Assembly: GCA_003229305.1 (NCBI GenBank)
Contig: QIDH01000001.1
Location: 1 to 53,660, forward strand
DNA length: 53,660 nucleotides
Reading direction: 5' to 3'
Source: Acidimicrobiia bacterium
GTDB taxonomy: Bacteria > Actinomycetota > Acidimicrobiia > Spongiisociales > Spongiisociaceae
In this document: positions 17,478 to 26,593 of the stretch, piece after piece
How the letters are laid out: every line of letters starts with the position of its first letter
Numbering within the stretch: the stretch's first letter is position 1
Notes under the pieces: generated by a model
What the model saw: the letters and a program-made list of their open reading frames with translations, nothing else
Told to the model about the DNA's origin: nothing
Database searches by the model: none
Made by a program: the position numbers and the translations under genes

Positions 17478-18650
17478 ATGCTTCGCCGCATATTGATCGC
17501 AGCAATGGCAATCGGCTTGGTCGGGTCGATCGTGGCTTTGCCTGCCGATTCCGCTCCGGCCCTTCTGGCCCAGGACGAGACAGAGGCGCAGGACGCCGAG
17601 TCCGAATCCGTTCAGCAGGCCAACGTAGATGTTGCCGAGCTCGAACTGGGGCAACGGTTTGGAATGGAGGCCTGGGAGATAGAGGTCCTAGATGTATTTC
17701 TCGACGCGTCTCTATTCCGATTCGGGTACGACGAGGTTCGAGTTTCTGTTGCATTCGTGACCGCCGGTGACCCTCTCCCCTATGCCTTCGACGCATTTAC
17801 CGGCGTGCAAGGTTTTCCGATGCTCCAGTTGCGAGATGCCGCCGGTGAGGTCTGGGAGAGCCCCGTCACCAGACCGGGCTCGAACATGTTTCCCGGCTCG
17901 ACCTTGCACACGATCGAATCGAATATCCCTGCCAACTGGACCGTCGGCTTCGATGTGCCGCAGTCGGCCTCTGACGAGATGAGCGTCGAAGCAGTGTGGA
18001 ACGGCAACGTCGTCGCCAGTTGGGATCTGAATTCATCTCCGTCTGAGCCGGCCGGATGGGACACCCCCCCTGGTGCGAGCGAGGCGCTGCCTGGCGACAC
18101 GATCGAGTGGAGCGACGACATCGACATCACCATTGTCGGCCACCTCCTCCAAGTATGCGGTATCCCAGAGATCGAGAGAGTCACGTCTTTCTACGTGTTG
18201 AACTTGGAAGTCGAAAACCTCTCAGATCGAGATGCCCTCTTTCCTGATGTCCGTTTCCCGGAATCCCTTGGTACGGCGGTTTGGGCCGATGGCTCGAGCG
18301 CCCGGTATTCTGTTCCGATTACATACAGTGATCCGTTGATCGACAGCGGGATCTTGCCCAACCTCAGGAACGTGGAGCAGCTGATCATCCCTCCGAGGAC
18401 CACTGTGACCATCGGACTCGCGTTCCCTGTGCCAAGGGACGGTCGCCTCGTCGATCCTGAACAAACCCCTAACGCAGTTCTGCTGAATGCAACCGCAGGC
18501 GGACGCTGGTGGTTCGATATGAGCAACCAGAGCATTGACTCGACATTCACTGTCACCTGCGACGCATTTTTCGGCTCGGGATCCTTCGGATTCCAGATCG
18601 GTCTGCCTGAGGGCGTTGAGATCGCTCAGGAAATCACCGGAGACGTCTAG
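17478..18650 (+). CDS. Secreted protein of unknown function
   Basis: A 390-aa protein with a clear signal peptide (basic LRRI, hydrophobic LIAAMAIGLVGSIVAL, cleavage near PADSAPA), then an acidic Gln/Glu-rich linker to about residue 45. The rest looks beta-rich, with two similar-sized regions (about 50-190 and 200-385); three cysteines are in the mature part. The C-terminal region contains VTSFYVLNLEVENLSD and IIPPRTTVTIGLAFPVP, reminiscent of extracellular beta-sandwich domains such as the DUF4352 type, but I do not recognise the family. It has GGGAG eight bases before ATG and is divergent from mraZ. Confidence 0.75.
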   Translation: MLRRILIAAMAIGLVGSIVALPADSAPALLAQDETEAQDAESESVQQANVDVAELELGQRFGMEAWEIEVLDVFLDASLFRFGYDEVRVSVAFVTAGDPLPYAFDAFTGVQGFPMLQLRDAAGEVWESPVTRPGSNMFPGSTLHTIESNIPANWTVGFDVPQSASDEMSVEAVWNGNVVASWDLNSSPSEPAGWDTPPGASEALPGDTIEWSDDIDITIVGHLLQVCGIPEIERVTSFYVLNLEVENLSDRDALFPDVRFPESLGTAVWADGSSARYSVPITYSDPLIDSGILPNLRNVEQLIIPPRTTVTIGLAFPVPRDGRLVDPEQTPNAVLLNATAGGRWWFDMSNQSIDSTFTVTCDAFFGSGSFGFQIGLPEGVEIAQEITGDV

Positions 18651-18676
18651 GGCAACTCTCACACGTGTGGGTTGCC
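18651..18676. terminator. Hairpin between convergent genes
   Basis: GGCAAC and GTTGCC pair around an inner palindrome CACACGTGTG, starting right after the stop of the secreted protein gene. There is no T tract, so it is a weak or factor-dependent terminator candidate serving both converging genes. Confidence 0.4.
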
Positions 18677-18700
18677 AAGTCGACCCTCAACGGCGACGAT

Positions 18701-19213
18701 CTAGGCGCTGTCCGCCAGCAAGTACTGCTCCCAGGTTGGCTCGTGGGAGCGTCCAAGTGTCGAGTTGAGCCAACCCCGATATGAAGGGGCTCCAGGCGTT
18801 CTGGCCAACTTGAATCCGGCCTCTGCCGGGAGACGACTGCCCTTGCGAATGTTGCACCGCCTACAGCAGGCAACAACGTTCTCCCAGGTATGCGCGCCGC
18901 CTCTCGCTTTTGGTATCACGTGGTCGAGGCTTTCGGCGGACCCCAGGCAGTACTGACATCTGTGACCGTCCCGTGCGAACACCGCGTTGCGGGTGAGCGG
19001 GACCCTCCGCATGTACGGCACCTTTACGTATCGGCGGAGACGAACCACTGAGGGAACCTCAAAATGTTCCCGCTCGGCGCGCCACTCGAGGTCGCTGCGC
19101 TCGATCATGTCGGCCTTTTCTCGCAGCACCAGTACAACTGCCCTTCGCGCCGTGACGATGGACAGCGGTTCGTATGTAGCGTTGAGAATCAGAGCCCTTC
19201 GCACCACAATCAT
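18701..19213 (-). CDS. HNH endonuclease family protein
   Basis: A 170-aa protein. The N-terminal part (VRRALILNATYEPLSIVTAR) is the conserved region found in actinobacterial and cyanobacterial HNH proteins; residues about 95-145 form the HNH/zinc domain: CQYCLGSAESLDHVIPKARGG followed by NVVACCRRCNIRKGSR (paired CxxC motifs and DHVIP). It is a stand-alone chromosomal HNH protein, not linked to an intron or phage here; its substrate is unknown. The ATG at 19213 is chosen because homologous sequence begins there. Confidence 0.85.
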   Translation of the reverse strand: MIVVRRALILNATYEPLSIVTARRAVVLVLREKADMIERSDLEWRAEREHFEVPSVVRLRRYVKVPYMRRVPLTRNAVFARDGHRCQYCLGSAESLDHVIPKARGGAHTWENVVACCRRCNIRKGSRLPAEAGFKLARTPGAPSYRGWLNSTLGRSHEPTWEQYLLADSA

Positions 19214-19281
19214 CCCGATGTCTAGACCAGCCAGGCTACCAGTCGACCTGTCACAGTTGCGCAGGATTGCGGGTCCGCCGA

Positions 19282-19536
19282 TCAGCGCGACCGGCGCAGG
19301 CGGCGTCTCCACTCGAGGAAATCGGCCATCTCGGTTCGGCTTATTCGGTGGTCAGGGTTTCCGTACGCTGTGATGGCCCTCCACTCGAGGTACCGGACAC
19401 GAGATGCCTTGTCAGACCTGAGGGCCAACATGGCTCTCACCGCCTCAGGGGCCAAACCGGGACGTCGGATCAACACGCCGGCGGTCACCTTCGCAAAGTG
19501 GCGCGTCCTTCGGCCGTCGCTGGATGTCTTGGGCAC
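19282..19536 (-). CDS. Small basic protein, possibly DNA-binding
   Basis: An 84-aa product from GTG at 19536, rich in Arg and Ala (GRRTRHFAKVTAGVLIRRPG) with a helical C-terminal half ending HRISRTEMADFLEWRRRLRR. A TATACT hexamer lies seven bases before the GTG, which fits a leaderless mRNA. A GTG nine codons earlier is possible. It sits 68 bases upstream of the HNH gene on the same strand and may be cotranscribed. The family is not recognised; the charge and helix pattern suggest nucleic acid binding only as a guess. Confidence 0.55.
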   Translation of the reverse strand: MPKTSSDGRRTRHFAKVTAGVLIRRPGLAPEAVRAMLALRSDKASRVRYLEWRAITAYGNPDHRISRTEMADFLEWRRRLRRSR

Positions 19537-19543
19537 GGCTTTG

Positions 19544-19549
19544 AGTATA
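19544..19549 (-). promoter_or_regulatory. -10 box of a leaderless promoter
   Basis: TATACT on the minus strand is followed by seven bases and GTG, so the transcript would begin at or next to the start codon. TTGCGC about 19 bases upstream is a possible -35. Confidence 0.45.
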
Positions 19550-19641
19550 TGGAGATGTACCACTGTGGGCGCAATTCGTGGACGCCACTATGGTTTTCAC
19601 ACTCTCTCAATGTTTTCTTCATTCAGCTAGGAGCCGACCCA

Positions 19642-20622
19642 GTGACCGAGGACATGATGCCAAGCGAAGACGTTGCTTGGTTCTCACAACAGTTCGACGG
19701 GATTGTGTCGAACATCGAACAAGCAGTGCAAGGCAAACGTGACGTCATCGAACTCGTTGCCATGTGTCTTCTCGGCGGCGGACACGTACTGATCGAAGAT
19801 GTGCCTGGAGTCGGAAAGACCCTGCTGGCAAAATCGTTGGCAAGATCGATCGACTGCACCTTCCAGAGGATTCAGTTCACTCCTGACCTGTTGCCTTCCG
19901 ACATCACAGGCGTATCGGTTTGGGACCGCCAGACCTCGACATTCGTCTTCAATCCCGGCCCCATATTCGCCAACATCGTCGTCGGTGACGAGATCAACCG
20001 GGCGTCCCCAAAGACCCAGGCAGCACTACTGGAAGCCATGGAGGAGAGCCAGGTGACGGTTGACACCTCCACTCACCCCCTCGCTCCACCATTCATGGTC
20101 ATCGCTACCCAGAATCCGATCGAACATGAGGGAACCTATCCGCTGCCTGAGGCCCAACTGGATCGATTCATGATGCGTGTGGTTATTGGCTACCCGACTC
20201 GTGAGAAGGAACTCGAAATCCTGGACACGCATGGAGGAAGACCGATCTTCGACGACTTGAAGCCAGTTGTGCACGCAGACGATGTAGTCCAGATGGTCGA
20301 CATGGCCAGACGGATTCACGTCGCCCCGTCAATCAAGGGCTACATCGTCGATCTCGTCGAAGCAACCAGGAGACACGGCGAATTGATACTGGGGGCATCA
20401 CCACGCTCTGCGCTCTATCTGCAAAGAGTCTCACGGGTCAGGGCCGCGGTCCGCGGCCGCGAGTACGTGACCCCAGATGACGTCAAGGCCTTGGCCAGCC
20501 CGGTGCTCGAGCACCGCTTGGCTCTGCGCCCCGAGGCTCAGATGCGCGGTTCGGATCTGAGTGACATCGTCGCAAATGTTGTCGGGAGTCTCGAGGTTCC
20601 CGGCGTCAAGTCTGGCACCTGA
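19642..20622 (+). CDS. MoxR family AAA+ ATPase
   Basis: A 326-aa AAA+ chaperone-like ATPase. Walker A GVGKT is at about 56-60, Walker B VVGDEINRASPKTQAALLEAMEE in the centre, then the sensor region ATQNPIEHEGTYPLPEAQLDRF and the C-terminal lid. The start is GTG at 19642, with AGGAG eight bases upstream; longer in-frame ATGs upstream lack a ribosome site and give non-conserved sequence. The stop overlaps the next ATG (TGATG). MoxR-DUF58-transglutaminase is a widespread operon; MoxR members help mature partner proteins, often with VWA or DUF58 domains. Confidence 0.92.
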   Translation: MTEDMMPSEDVAWFSQQFDGIVSNIEQAVQGKRDVIELVAMCLLGGGHVLIEDVPGVGKTLLAKSLARSIDCTFQRIQFTPDLLPSDITGVSVWDRQTSTFVFNPGPIFANIVVGDEINRASPKTQAALLEAMEESQVTVDTSTHPLAPPFMVIATQNPIEHEGTYPLPEAQLDRFMMRVVIGYPTREKELEILDTHGGRPIFDDLKPVVHADDVVQMVDMARRIHVAPSIKGYIVDLVEATRRHGELILGASPRSALYLQRVSRVRAAVRGREYVTPDDVKALASPVLEHRLALRPEAQMRGSDLSDIVANVVGSLEVPGVKSGT

Positions 20623-21797
20623 TGCTCACGGAGCGTGGCTGGGCCGGCCTCGGCGCAGGAGTCGCGCTTGGTTTTCTTTGGATGGGGTTAGGCGAACTAG
20701 AACTACTGACCTCGGCACTCGTTTTGGTCACGGGCGTCATCATCGCCTTCGTCTTGGTGCGCCTATCGTCGCCAACGGCCGCGGTGACCCGCCAGCTTCG
20801 CCCAAACCTGGTTCATGAAGGTGACCAGGCTTCGGTGTCGGTCGAGGTCGTCAACCTGTCGCGTCGTTCGATGCGCAATGTCGTTCTCGAGGACACCGTT
20901 TCGGATCTGGGTTCGGCTCGATTCGCGTTGGGCAAGTTGAAACCCGGCCAGAGCGCCAAAGCCTCGTACCAGATCTTGTGTCGGCCAAGGGGCGTCTACG
21001 TCATCGGGCCCGCCTTCCTCACGGCATCTGACCCTCTTCGTTTGGCGTCATTGAGTTCGGTCGCAGGGCAGGGCGACCGACTAATTGTCTATCCGGCGGT
21101 GGAGGACCTGGAAGGTTTCCCGGTGGTCAGGGGCCTGGATCCTTCTGTTCAGGCGGCCAAACCGGAGTTCTCCCACAGCGGCGGCGAAGACTTCTTTACG
21201 CTACGGGAATATCGGATAGGCGACGATCTACGCCGTGTTCACTGGCCTTCCACAGCCAAACGTGACAAGCTGATGATCCGGCAGTTGGAAACCCCATGGC
21301 AGGCGAGGGCCTTGGTGATGCTTGACGTGCGTACATCCAGCTACGACAACGCTGCGGCGTTCGAGCGGGCCGTCAGAGGCGCCGCCTCGGTGATTCGCCA
21401 CTTGCTCAAGGAAGGTTTTTCGACCGATCTCTGGGCAGGGGGAGCCACTGTCTCCAGCCAAGAGTCCTCACCATACGCCGCTGCGATGGAAACTCTCGCA
21501 GGAGCCGAACCTCAGGACGACCTGGACATCAAGGCCGCCGCCACTCACCTACGCCGAGCGGCCAGGGGCGGCGCACTCGTCATGGTCACCGGCAACCCTG
21601 ACCCGGAGCTACTTGCGGCCCAGCGGCTGCTGGGCCGCGACTTCGGTCGGACCGTTGCCATGTCCGTCTCCGAAACACCATCACCGGTTTTGGTCCAGTT
21701 CCAGCGGATCGGAGCCGTCACAATCCACGTCTCGCCGCATGAAACCTGGGCGTCCGCCTGGCTACAGGGAGTGAGGAACGCATGGGCTACCGCCTGA
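20622..21797 (+). CDS. DUF58 domain protein
   Basis: A 391-aa membrane-anchored protein. Two hydrophobic segments at about 7-48 are followed by a beta-rich domain and, at about 185-260, the DUF58 signature GGEDFFTLREYRIGDDLRRV then HWPSTAKRDKLMIRQ. The C-terminal part resembles a von Willebrand A-type fold (ARALVMLDVRTSS). It is the usual partner of MoxR and a transglutaminase-like protein, here overlapping both neighbours (1 base and 16 bases). Role unproven; surface or envelope assembly is often proposed. Confidence 0.88.
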   Translation: MLTERGWAGLGAGVALGFLWMGLGELELLTSALVLVTGVIIAFVLVRLSSPTAAVTRQLRPNLVHEGDQASVSVEVVNLSRRSMRNVVLEDTVSDLGSARFALGKLKPGQSAKASYQILCRPRGVYVIGPAFLTASDPLRLASLSSVAGQGDRLIVYPAVEDLEGFPVVRGLDPSVQAAKPEFSHSGGEDFFTLREYRIGDDLRRVHWPSTAKRDKLMIRQLETPWQARALVMLDVRTSSYDNAAAFERAVRGAASVIRHLLKEGFSTDLWAGGATVSSQESSPYAAAMETLAGAEPQDDLDIKAAATHLRRAARGGALVMVTGNPDPELLAAQRLLGRDFGRTVAMSVSETPSPVLVQFQRIGAVTIHVSPHETWASAWLQGVRNAWATA

Positions 21798-24157
21798 CGT
21801 GGTTCGCCACCGGCGCAGGGATTCTGTTGGCCATCCTGCGTATGGGCCGCCTCCTCAGAGATACGACCCAGGGCCCGCCCTGGCAGCTCGTTCTAATAGC
21901 CGCGTTACTTCTCGGCGGAATGATCACTTGGGTCACAGTTTCGTATCGGGTCCGCACAACGCTGATGATTCTCGCGAACGTCGCAGGACTCGCCATAGCT
22001 ACCCTGCGAATCGCCGCTCCAGACACGGCCTTCCTCGGTGTATTACCCACTGCCTCTACGTTCGGTGAGGTCAGCCGCGAATTTGGATTCGCGATGGAAC
22101 TGATCCGTTTTGGGACCGCCCCGATCATTCCAGTGGCCGGGATCATCCTCATGCTCACTTGGATCTTTTGGTCCATCGGAACGTTGGGCGTTTGGGCTCT
22201 GATGACCGGTAGAGGAATCTTGGCCGTCATCCCAGGGATGATTTTGTACCTGCAGTTAGCGACGATGGACCGGATTCCTCCAGGTCGTGGGTGGCTCACG
22301 GCGGCGATGCTGGTGCTGATAGGTTCGCTGGCCGCAGTCGCATACGATGAACGCCTCTCTGGTGCCGGCAGGGCAAGGATCGACGGCGACAAGTTCGTGA
22401 GAGCTGCCTCGCCCTCAACTCCTGTCGTGTTCACAGTCGCGGTTCTACTGTTCACGATGCTCGGCTCGGCCGTCCTCACATCTCAGATTCCAGAGTCCGG
22501 CATCCTGAACTGGCGGACCAGGACGGGTTTTGGAAACGGGATATTCGGCGGAGTTTCATACAACCTGTTTGTCGGAGTCAGACAGAGCCTCGTATCGCAG
22601 TCCGACGAGCCAGTGTTCACCGCTCGAATCACTGCGGGCGACGTCGACGGCGAAGAGATCTACTGGAAGTTGATCGCCCTCGAGGAATTCGACGGCGAAA
22701 ACTGGTTTCCGAGGCGATCCGTTATCACCAGACCGACCGAGAACCCAGCCAGCTGGGAGCTGGCCGATCAACAATTCCGCGGCCCGACGGAGAGTGTGAC
22801 GGCCCAGATCGAGATCCGATCGTTGCGTCAGAACTACCTCCCGTCTGTCTATTCGCCCCGCGAAATTCGGACCGAGTCGGCGATCCTGTACGAGAGTGTG
22901 CGAGCCAGGGAGGACTCAGCGCTCCGCTTCGATGCCTTGACCTTCGAGGGGTTGAGCTACGAGATCACGGCCTCTCTTCCGCGGCCAGACATAGGTGTCC
23001 TGGCAACCTTCGATGGCAGCCTTTCTCCAATGTTCGCCGGTGCCGCCGATGTCGGGCTTTTCGACCAGGGGCCTGCCACTGCTGAGTCATTGCAATTCGA
23101 AGATAGAGACGACTATTTGGATCTCAGCTCGCTGTCCTCCGAGGATCGCAGCGTTCTGCGCGAGTTTGCGAAGGAAATCACCGCCACCGGTGCGACGCAA
23201 TTCGAACGAGGGCTGCTTCTCGAATCGTTCCTACGGGACCCTTCAGTCTTCACCTACGACGTCAACATCGAACCCGGCCACTCGGCGAGCAGCATCAAGG
23301 ATTGGTTGCTCACGCCGGACAGCGTCAATTTCCGGCGTGGCTATTGCGAACAGTTCGCCACCTCAATGGCGGTGATGGCCAGGGCTCTGGGAATACCCAG
23401 CAGGGTGATTCTGGGTTTCGCTCCAGGGACCGCAGGACCTGATGGCACGATCACCGTGACCCAGCGTGATGCCCACTCGTGGGTAGAGCTTTGGATGCCT
23501 ACCCAAGGCTGGGTGCGATTCGACCCGACTCCCCGCTCGCAGGCGGACAACCCAGGGCTTTTCCAGAACATTGGCTTCGATCCATCGGAGATCACACCGG
23601 TTGACATCGAGGACGAAGCAGCGGGGGTGCTCCCCAACACATCGCCTGCAGACACGAACCTGCAAGACATCCTCGAACGGCTCCTCAGCGCTGAATTCGA
23701 AGACCCTGGCATCGAGGCTCTGACACCAGGTGTCGACATTCAGAAACCGTTCCCGCTCACGTCGGTCATCGTCGGCCTAATAGCCCTTGGGATCGCAGCC
23801 ATCCCCTCTTTCAAGTTCTTCAGGAGGCGGAGGCGGATGAGCCGGCTGCGAGACGGAGACGTGTCGGCGGCCTGGGATGAGATCGTCGACCGGCTCGGCG
23901 ACATGGGTGCTCAAATTCCCCGGTCGGCCACACCCCTCGAATTGGCTACTGCGACCACAGACAAGATGGTGCCCCTGGCAGTGGTCTACGGCGAGAGAAT
24001 ATACGGGCCAGATGGGATGGTGCATCCGAGTGCGTCGATCACGAAGGCAGAACTATCCTACGACCTGACCCAGGTGCACATACAGAAGGAATACGGCACG
24101 GCCAGGCGGCTATTCGCATGGCTGAGGCCGGGATCGCTGCGGAGACGCCGCCGGTGA
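21782..24157 (+). CDS. TgpA-like membrane transglutaminase
   Basis: A 791-aa protein with about six membrane segments in residues 10-235, an extracytoplasmic region, a transglutaminase core with Cys522 (RGYCEQFATSMA), His565 (DAHSWVELWM) and Asp581 (RFDPTPRSQ) as the expected catalytic triad, a further membrane helix near 660-680 (FPLTSVIVGLIALGIAAIPS) and a basic cytoplasmic C-terminal domain. It is the third gene of the MoxR operon. Transglutaminase-core proteins act as peptidases or crosslinkers; the substrate is unknown. Confidence 0.88.
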   Translation: MGYRLTWFATGAGILLAILRMGRLLRDTTQGPPWQLVLIAALLLGGMITWVTVSYRVRTTLMILANVAGLAIATLRIAAPDTAFLGVLPTASTFGEVSREFGFAMELIRFGTAPIIPVAGIILMLTWIFWSIGTLGVWALMTGRGILAVIPGMILYLQLATMDRIPPGRGWLTAAMLVLIGSLAAVAYDERLSGAGRARIDGDKFVRAASPSTPVVFTVAVLLFTMLGSAVLTSQIPESGILNWRTRTGFGNGIFGGVSYNLFVGVRQSLVSQSDEPVFTARITAGDVDGEEIYWKLIALEEFDGENWFPRRSVITRPTENPASWELADQQFRGPTESVTAQIEIRSLRQNYLPSVYSPREIRTESAILYESVRAREDSALRFDALTFEGLSYEITASLPRPDIGVLATFDGSLSPMFAGAADVGLFDQGPATAESLQFEDRDDYLDLSSLSSEDRSVLREFAKEITATGATQFERGLLLESFLRDPSVFTYDVNIEPGHSASSIKDWLLTPDSVNFRRGYCEQFATSMAVMARALGIPSRVILGFAPGTAGPDGTITVTQRDAHSWVELWMPTQGWVRFDPTPRSQADNPGLFQNIGFDPSEITPVDIEDEAAGVLPNTSPADTNLQDILERLLSAEFEDPGIEALTPGVDIQKPFPLTSVIVGLIALGIAAIPSFKFFRRRRRMSRLRDGDVSAAWDEIVDRLGDMGAQIPRSATPLELATATTDKMVPLAVVYGERIYGPDGMVHPSASITKAELSYDLTQVHIQKEYGTARRLFAWLRPGSLRRRRR

Positions 24158-24228
24158 AAGCCTGCGTGGTCTCGTCCTGAGTAGCGGCGCCGCCGGGCGA
24201 TTCGCTTCCCTAAGTCGGTGGATCCAGG

Positions 24229-24732
24229 CTAAGCCTCTTGGGCCTCGGCGGCTTCCGTCAACACATCGTCCTCAACATCTCTGAGCACGGATAGGAAACG
24301 GTCGCGGTCCAATTCGAAGTGAGTCACGTCTTCTTCGACCTCCCTGGTGATGTTGTCGATCGCAACGAAGAAGGCGAGCTGGCCATCTCGAAGAGCGTCC
24401 AAGAGCTCACCCTCGTCCTTGGCCACATGAAAGATCGTCGAGCCGTCTGTGACCAACTTCACATCGGCGAGGTGGCCGTCGATGTCGGCGTTCCGTCGCA
24501 GATAGTCCCAGGCCCTGCGGACTCTCTGAACCGACATACCGTTGTCCAAAAGACTACGGACCACTCTGAGAGCCACAAGGTCACGGAAAGAGTAGAGCCG
24601 GCGGACGCCGGGGCGACCTCCAGTGGCTTGCACCGAAGGCTGCACCAAATTGACCCGGTCCCAGTATCTGAGTTGATGCGATGTGCAGTTGGTCAGGTTC
24701 GACGCCTGCTGCGCGGTGAAACCTTCTTGCAC
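24229..24732 (-). CDS. MerR family transcriptional regulator
   Basis: A 167-aa regulator with an N-terminal winged helix-turn-helix (FTAQQASNLTNCTSHQLRYW, then DRVNLVQPS and GVRRLYSFRDLVALRVV) of the MerR type, and a C-terminal half rich in Asp/Glu without metal-binding cysteines. I chose GTG at 24732 because GGGAG lies nine bases upstream; ATG at 24765 would add 11 residues. A TATTCT hexamer near 24811 could be its -10 box. Effector unknown. Confidence 0.8.
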   Translation of the reverse strand: MQEGFTAQQASNLTNCTSHQLRYWDRVNLVQPSVQATGGRPGVRRLYSFRDLVALRVVRSLLDNGMSVQRVRRAWDYLRRNADIDGHLADVKLVTDGSTIFHVAKDEGELLDALRDGQLAFFVAIDNITREVEEDVTHFELDRDRFLSVLRDVEDDVLTEAAEAQEA

Positions 24733-24875
24733 TCCGACACTCTCCCATGGTCCATTTCGTGGCATCGGACGATACGTCACCACAAACAAAATCTGACCGG
24801 GAAGAATAGCGCTTCGGGGACAACCGCCTAGCCCTACGTCCCACCCGGGCCGGTAACTCTAGCCTTGCGAATCGA

Positions 24876-25214
24876 TCAGCGTCGGAACGGCCAGCGGCTT
24901 TTTCGTGAGTCGCCGAGAATCTCGAGTTCGTCATCCGGAATCGCTCGCGATCCTCCTGCCATCCCCGCAGCCAAGGCTGTCGCGGACACCACCATGATCA
25001 CGAATCCCACGAGCCCTATCAGCACGTTGATCAAGAATGTTCCGAGCATGATCGCCAGTCCGATCACAGTCCCCGCGGCCGCCAACTTGACATGCCTTCT
25101 GGCGAAACCGGCCAGAGGCATCGTCGAGGCAGCTCGAACGAGATCGGGATCTTCCTCCCGAAACTGCTGAGCGATATCGTCGAGAATACGCTGTTCTCGC
25201 TCGTCCAAAGGCAT
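24876..25214 (-). CDS. DUF3040 family membrane protein
   Basis: A 112-aa protein starting PLDEREQRILDDIAQQFREE, the opening typical of the actinobacterial DUF3040 family, followed by two membrane segments at about 44-64 and 66-88 and a basic tail. Function unknown. AGGAGG lies seven bases before the ATG and a TATAAT box lies 33 bases before it. The family is nearly confined to actinobacteria and supports the lineage call. Confidence 0.85.
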   Translation of the reverse strand: MPLDEREQRILDDIAQQFREEDPDLVRAASTMPLAGFARRHVKLAAAGTVIGLAIMLGTFLINVLIGLVGFVIMVVSATALAAGMAGGSRAIPDDELEILGDSRKSRWPFRR

Positions 25215-25247
25215 CGAATCCGCCTCCTGGCAAGTAGTACAGGGTTC

Positions 25248-25253
25248 ATTATA
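25248..25253 (-). promoter_or_regulatory. -10 box before the DUF3040 gene
   Basis: A perfect TATAAT on the minus strand, 33 bases before the ATG. No clear -35 hexamer is visible 16-18 bases upstream. Confidence 0.5.
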
Positions 25254-25344
25254 TGCCCAAGTGGAGTTTCACGGGCCGAGTCCGCCAGACAATTTGTCAA
25301 AGGGACAGTGCACATCATGTTCGTACACAGTCGGCCATCTCGAA

Positions 25345-26559
25345 TCACCGGTCGTTGCCATCGAAGGGCCGAGGTCGAGGGGCGCGCACGTCCGCCAACC
25401 TGGCAGGTCCTAGCGAATCCGATCCGAAACGATCCTGCACTCCTGCGACCGCATCGGACAGTTCGTCCCATTTCGCTGGTCGATCCACCGCCAGCTGCCT
25501 TGGCTGTGCGTCCGAGGTGAGCGAGCTCAGACCAACCCCAAGCAAACGCACAGGGCGCGAGCCAACCGATGCCCTTTCCAGCAGTCTCAAGCTCGAGCGA
25601 TAGATGTCCCTCGCCACGTTGGTCGCTGCCGGCAGGGTCTCACTGCGGGTGATGGTCTTGAAATCGGCGAACCGCACTTTTAGGTGGGTGGTTTTACCCC
25701 ACAGGCCCGCCCGCCTCGCTCGCCCGGCCACCTTGTCAGAATGGCGCAGGATTTCGATTTCGAGTCGCTCGACCCCAACGAGGTCTGACTCGTAGGTTTG
25801 CTCGGCCGATATCGATTTGGTTTCGCTATCTGGCTGCACTGGGCGCGGATCCCGACCATCGGCCAACTCGTGGAGGTGCACTCCGACGCTGTCGCCGACC
25901 CTGGAACGGAGCGCCGGTTCCGGAACCGCGGCCAGATCGCCAATTGTCTCGATACCCAGCTGCTCCAGTGCCGCGTGGGTGCTTTGACCAACCCCCCACA
26001 ACGCCCGCACAGGCAAGGGATGTAGAAAGTCAAGCTCGCGGCCTGCCTCCACCTGACGGATCCCGTCAGGCTTGGCGCTCTCAGAGGCCAGCTTGGCCAT
26101 GAACTTGGTCGTCGCAACCCCGACCGAAGCAGGGAGGCCGAGATCGTCCCGGATCGACCGACGGACGGCGACTGCAACATCGGCAGGCGAGCTGTAATGC
26201 ATGCGAAGTCCCGAGACATCCAGGAAGGCCTCATCGACGGAAAGACCTTCGACCATCGGCGTATAGGAGCGAAAGATCGAAAACACATTGCTCGAAACTT
26301 CTGAGTATTTGCTGTGATCCGGCGCGACGATCACCAGCTCGGGGCAAAGTCGCCTCGCCTTCACCATGGGCATGGCAGAACGGACTCCGAACACCCTCGC
26401 CTCGTAGGACGCTGCGGCAACCACGCTACGGCGGCCGGTACCACCCACGACGACTGGTTTGTCGATCAGGTTCGCATCGTCCAATCGTTCGACCTCGACG
26501 AAGAAGGCGTCCATGTCCACATGGAGGATCGGTTCACGAAACTCGGACGCTTGGGCCAT
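25345..26559 (-). CDS. dinB: DNA polymerase IV (Y family)
   Basis: A 404-aa error-prone translesion polymerase. Catalytic motifs are visible: ILHVDMDAFFVEVE (Asp in VDMDAFF), AASYEARVFGVRSAMP, LSVDEAFLDVSG (second acidic pair) and SVGVATTKFMAKLAS; the helix-hairpin-helix region (ALWGVGQSTHAALEQLGIET) and little-finger domain follow. The C-terminus carries no clear beta-clamp motif. The ATG is six bases after TAACGT, a possible leaderless -10. I see no GAAC-N4-GTTC SOS box upstream. Confidence 0.93.
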   Translation of the reverse strand: MAQASEFREPILHVDMDAFFVEVERLDDANLIDKPVVVGGTGRRSVVAAASYEARVFGVRSAMPMVKARRLCPELVIVAPDHSKYSEVSSNVFSIFRSYTPMVEGLSVDEAFLDVSGLRMHYSSPADVAVAVRRSIRDDLGLPASVGVATTKFMAKLASESAKPDGIRQVEAGRELDFLHPLPVRALWGVGQSTHAALEQLGIETIGDLAAVPEPALRSRVGDSVGVHLHELADGRDPRPVQPDSETKSISAEQTYESDLVGVERLEIEILRHSDKVAGRARRAGLWGKTTHLKVRFADFKTITRSETLPAATNVARDIYRSSLRLLERASVGSRPVRLLGVGLSSLTSDAQPRQLAVDRPAKWDELSDAVAGVQDRFGSDSLGPARLADVRAPRPRPFDGNDR

Positions 26560-26593
26560 GGACCAACGTTAGAGGCCACGCCAACACCGCTCG

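Noticed and set aside
18701-19213. HNH gene as part of a mobile intron or phage
   Set aside because: No flanking repeats, integrase or interrupted gene; it has the conserved N-terminal region of stand-alone chromosomal HNH proteins.
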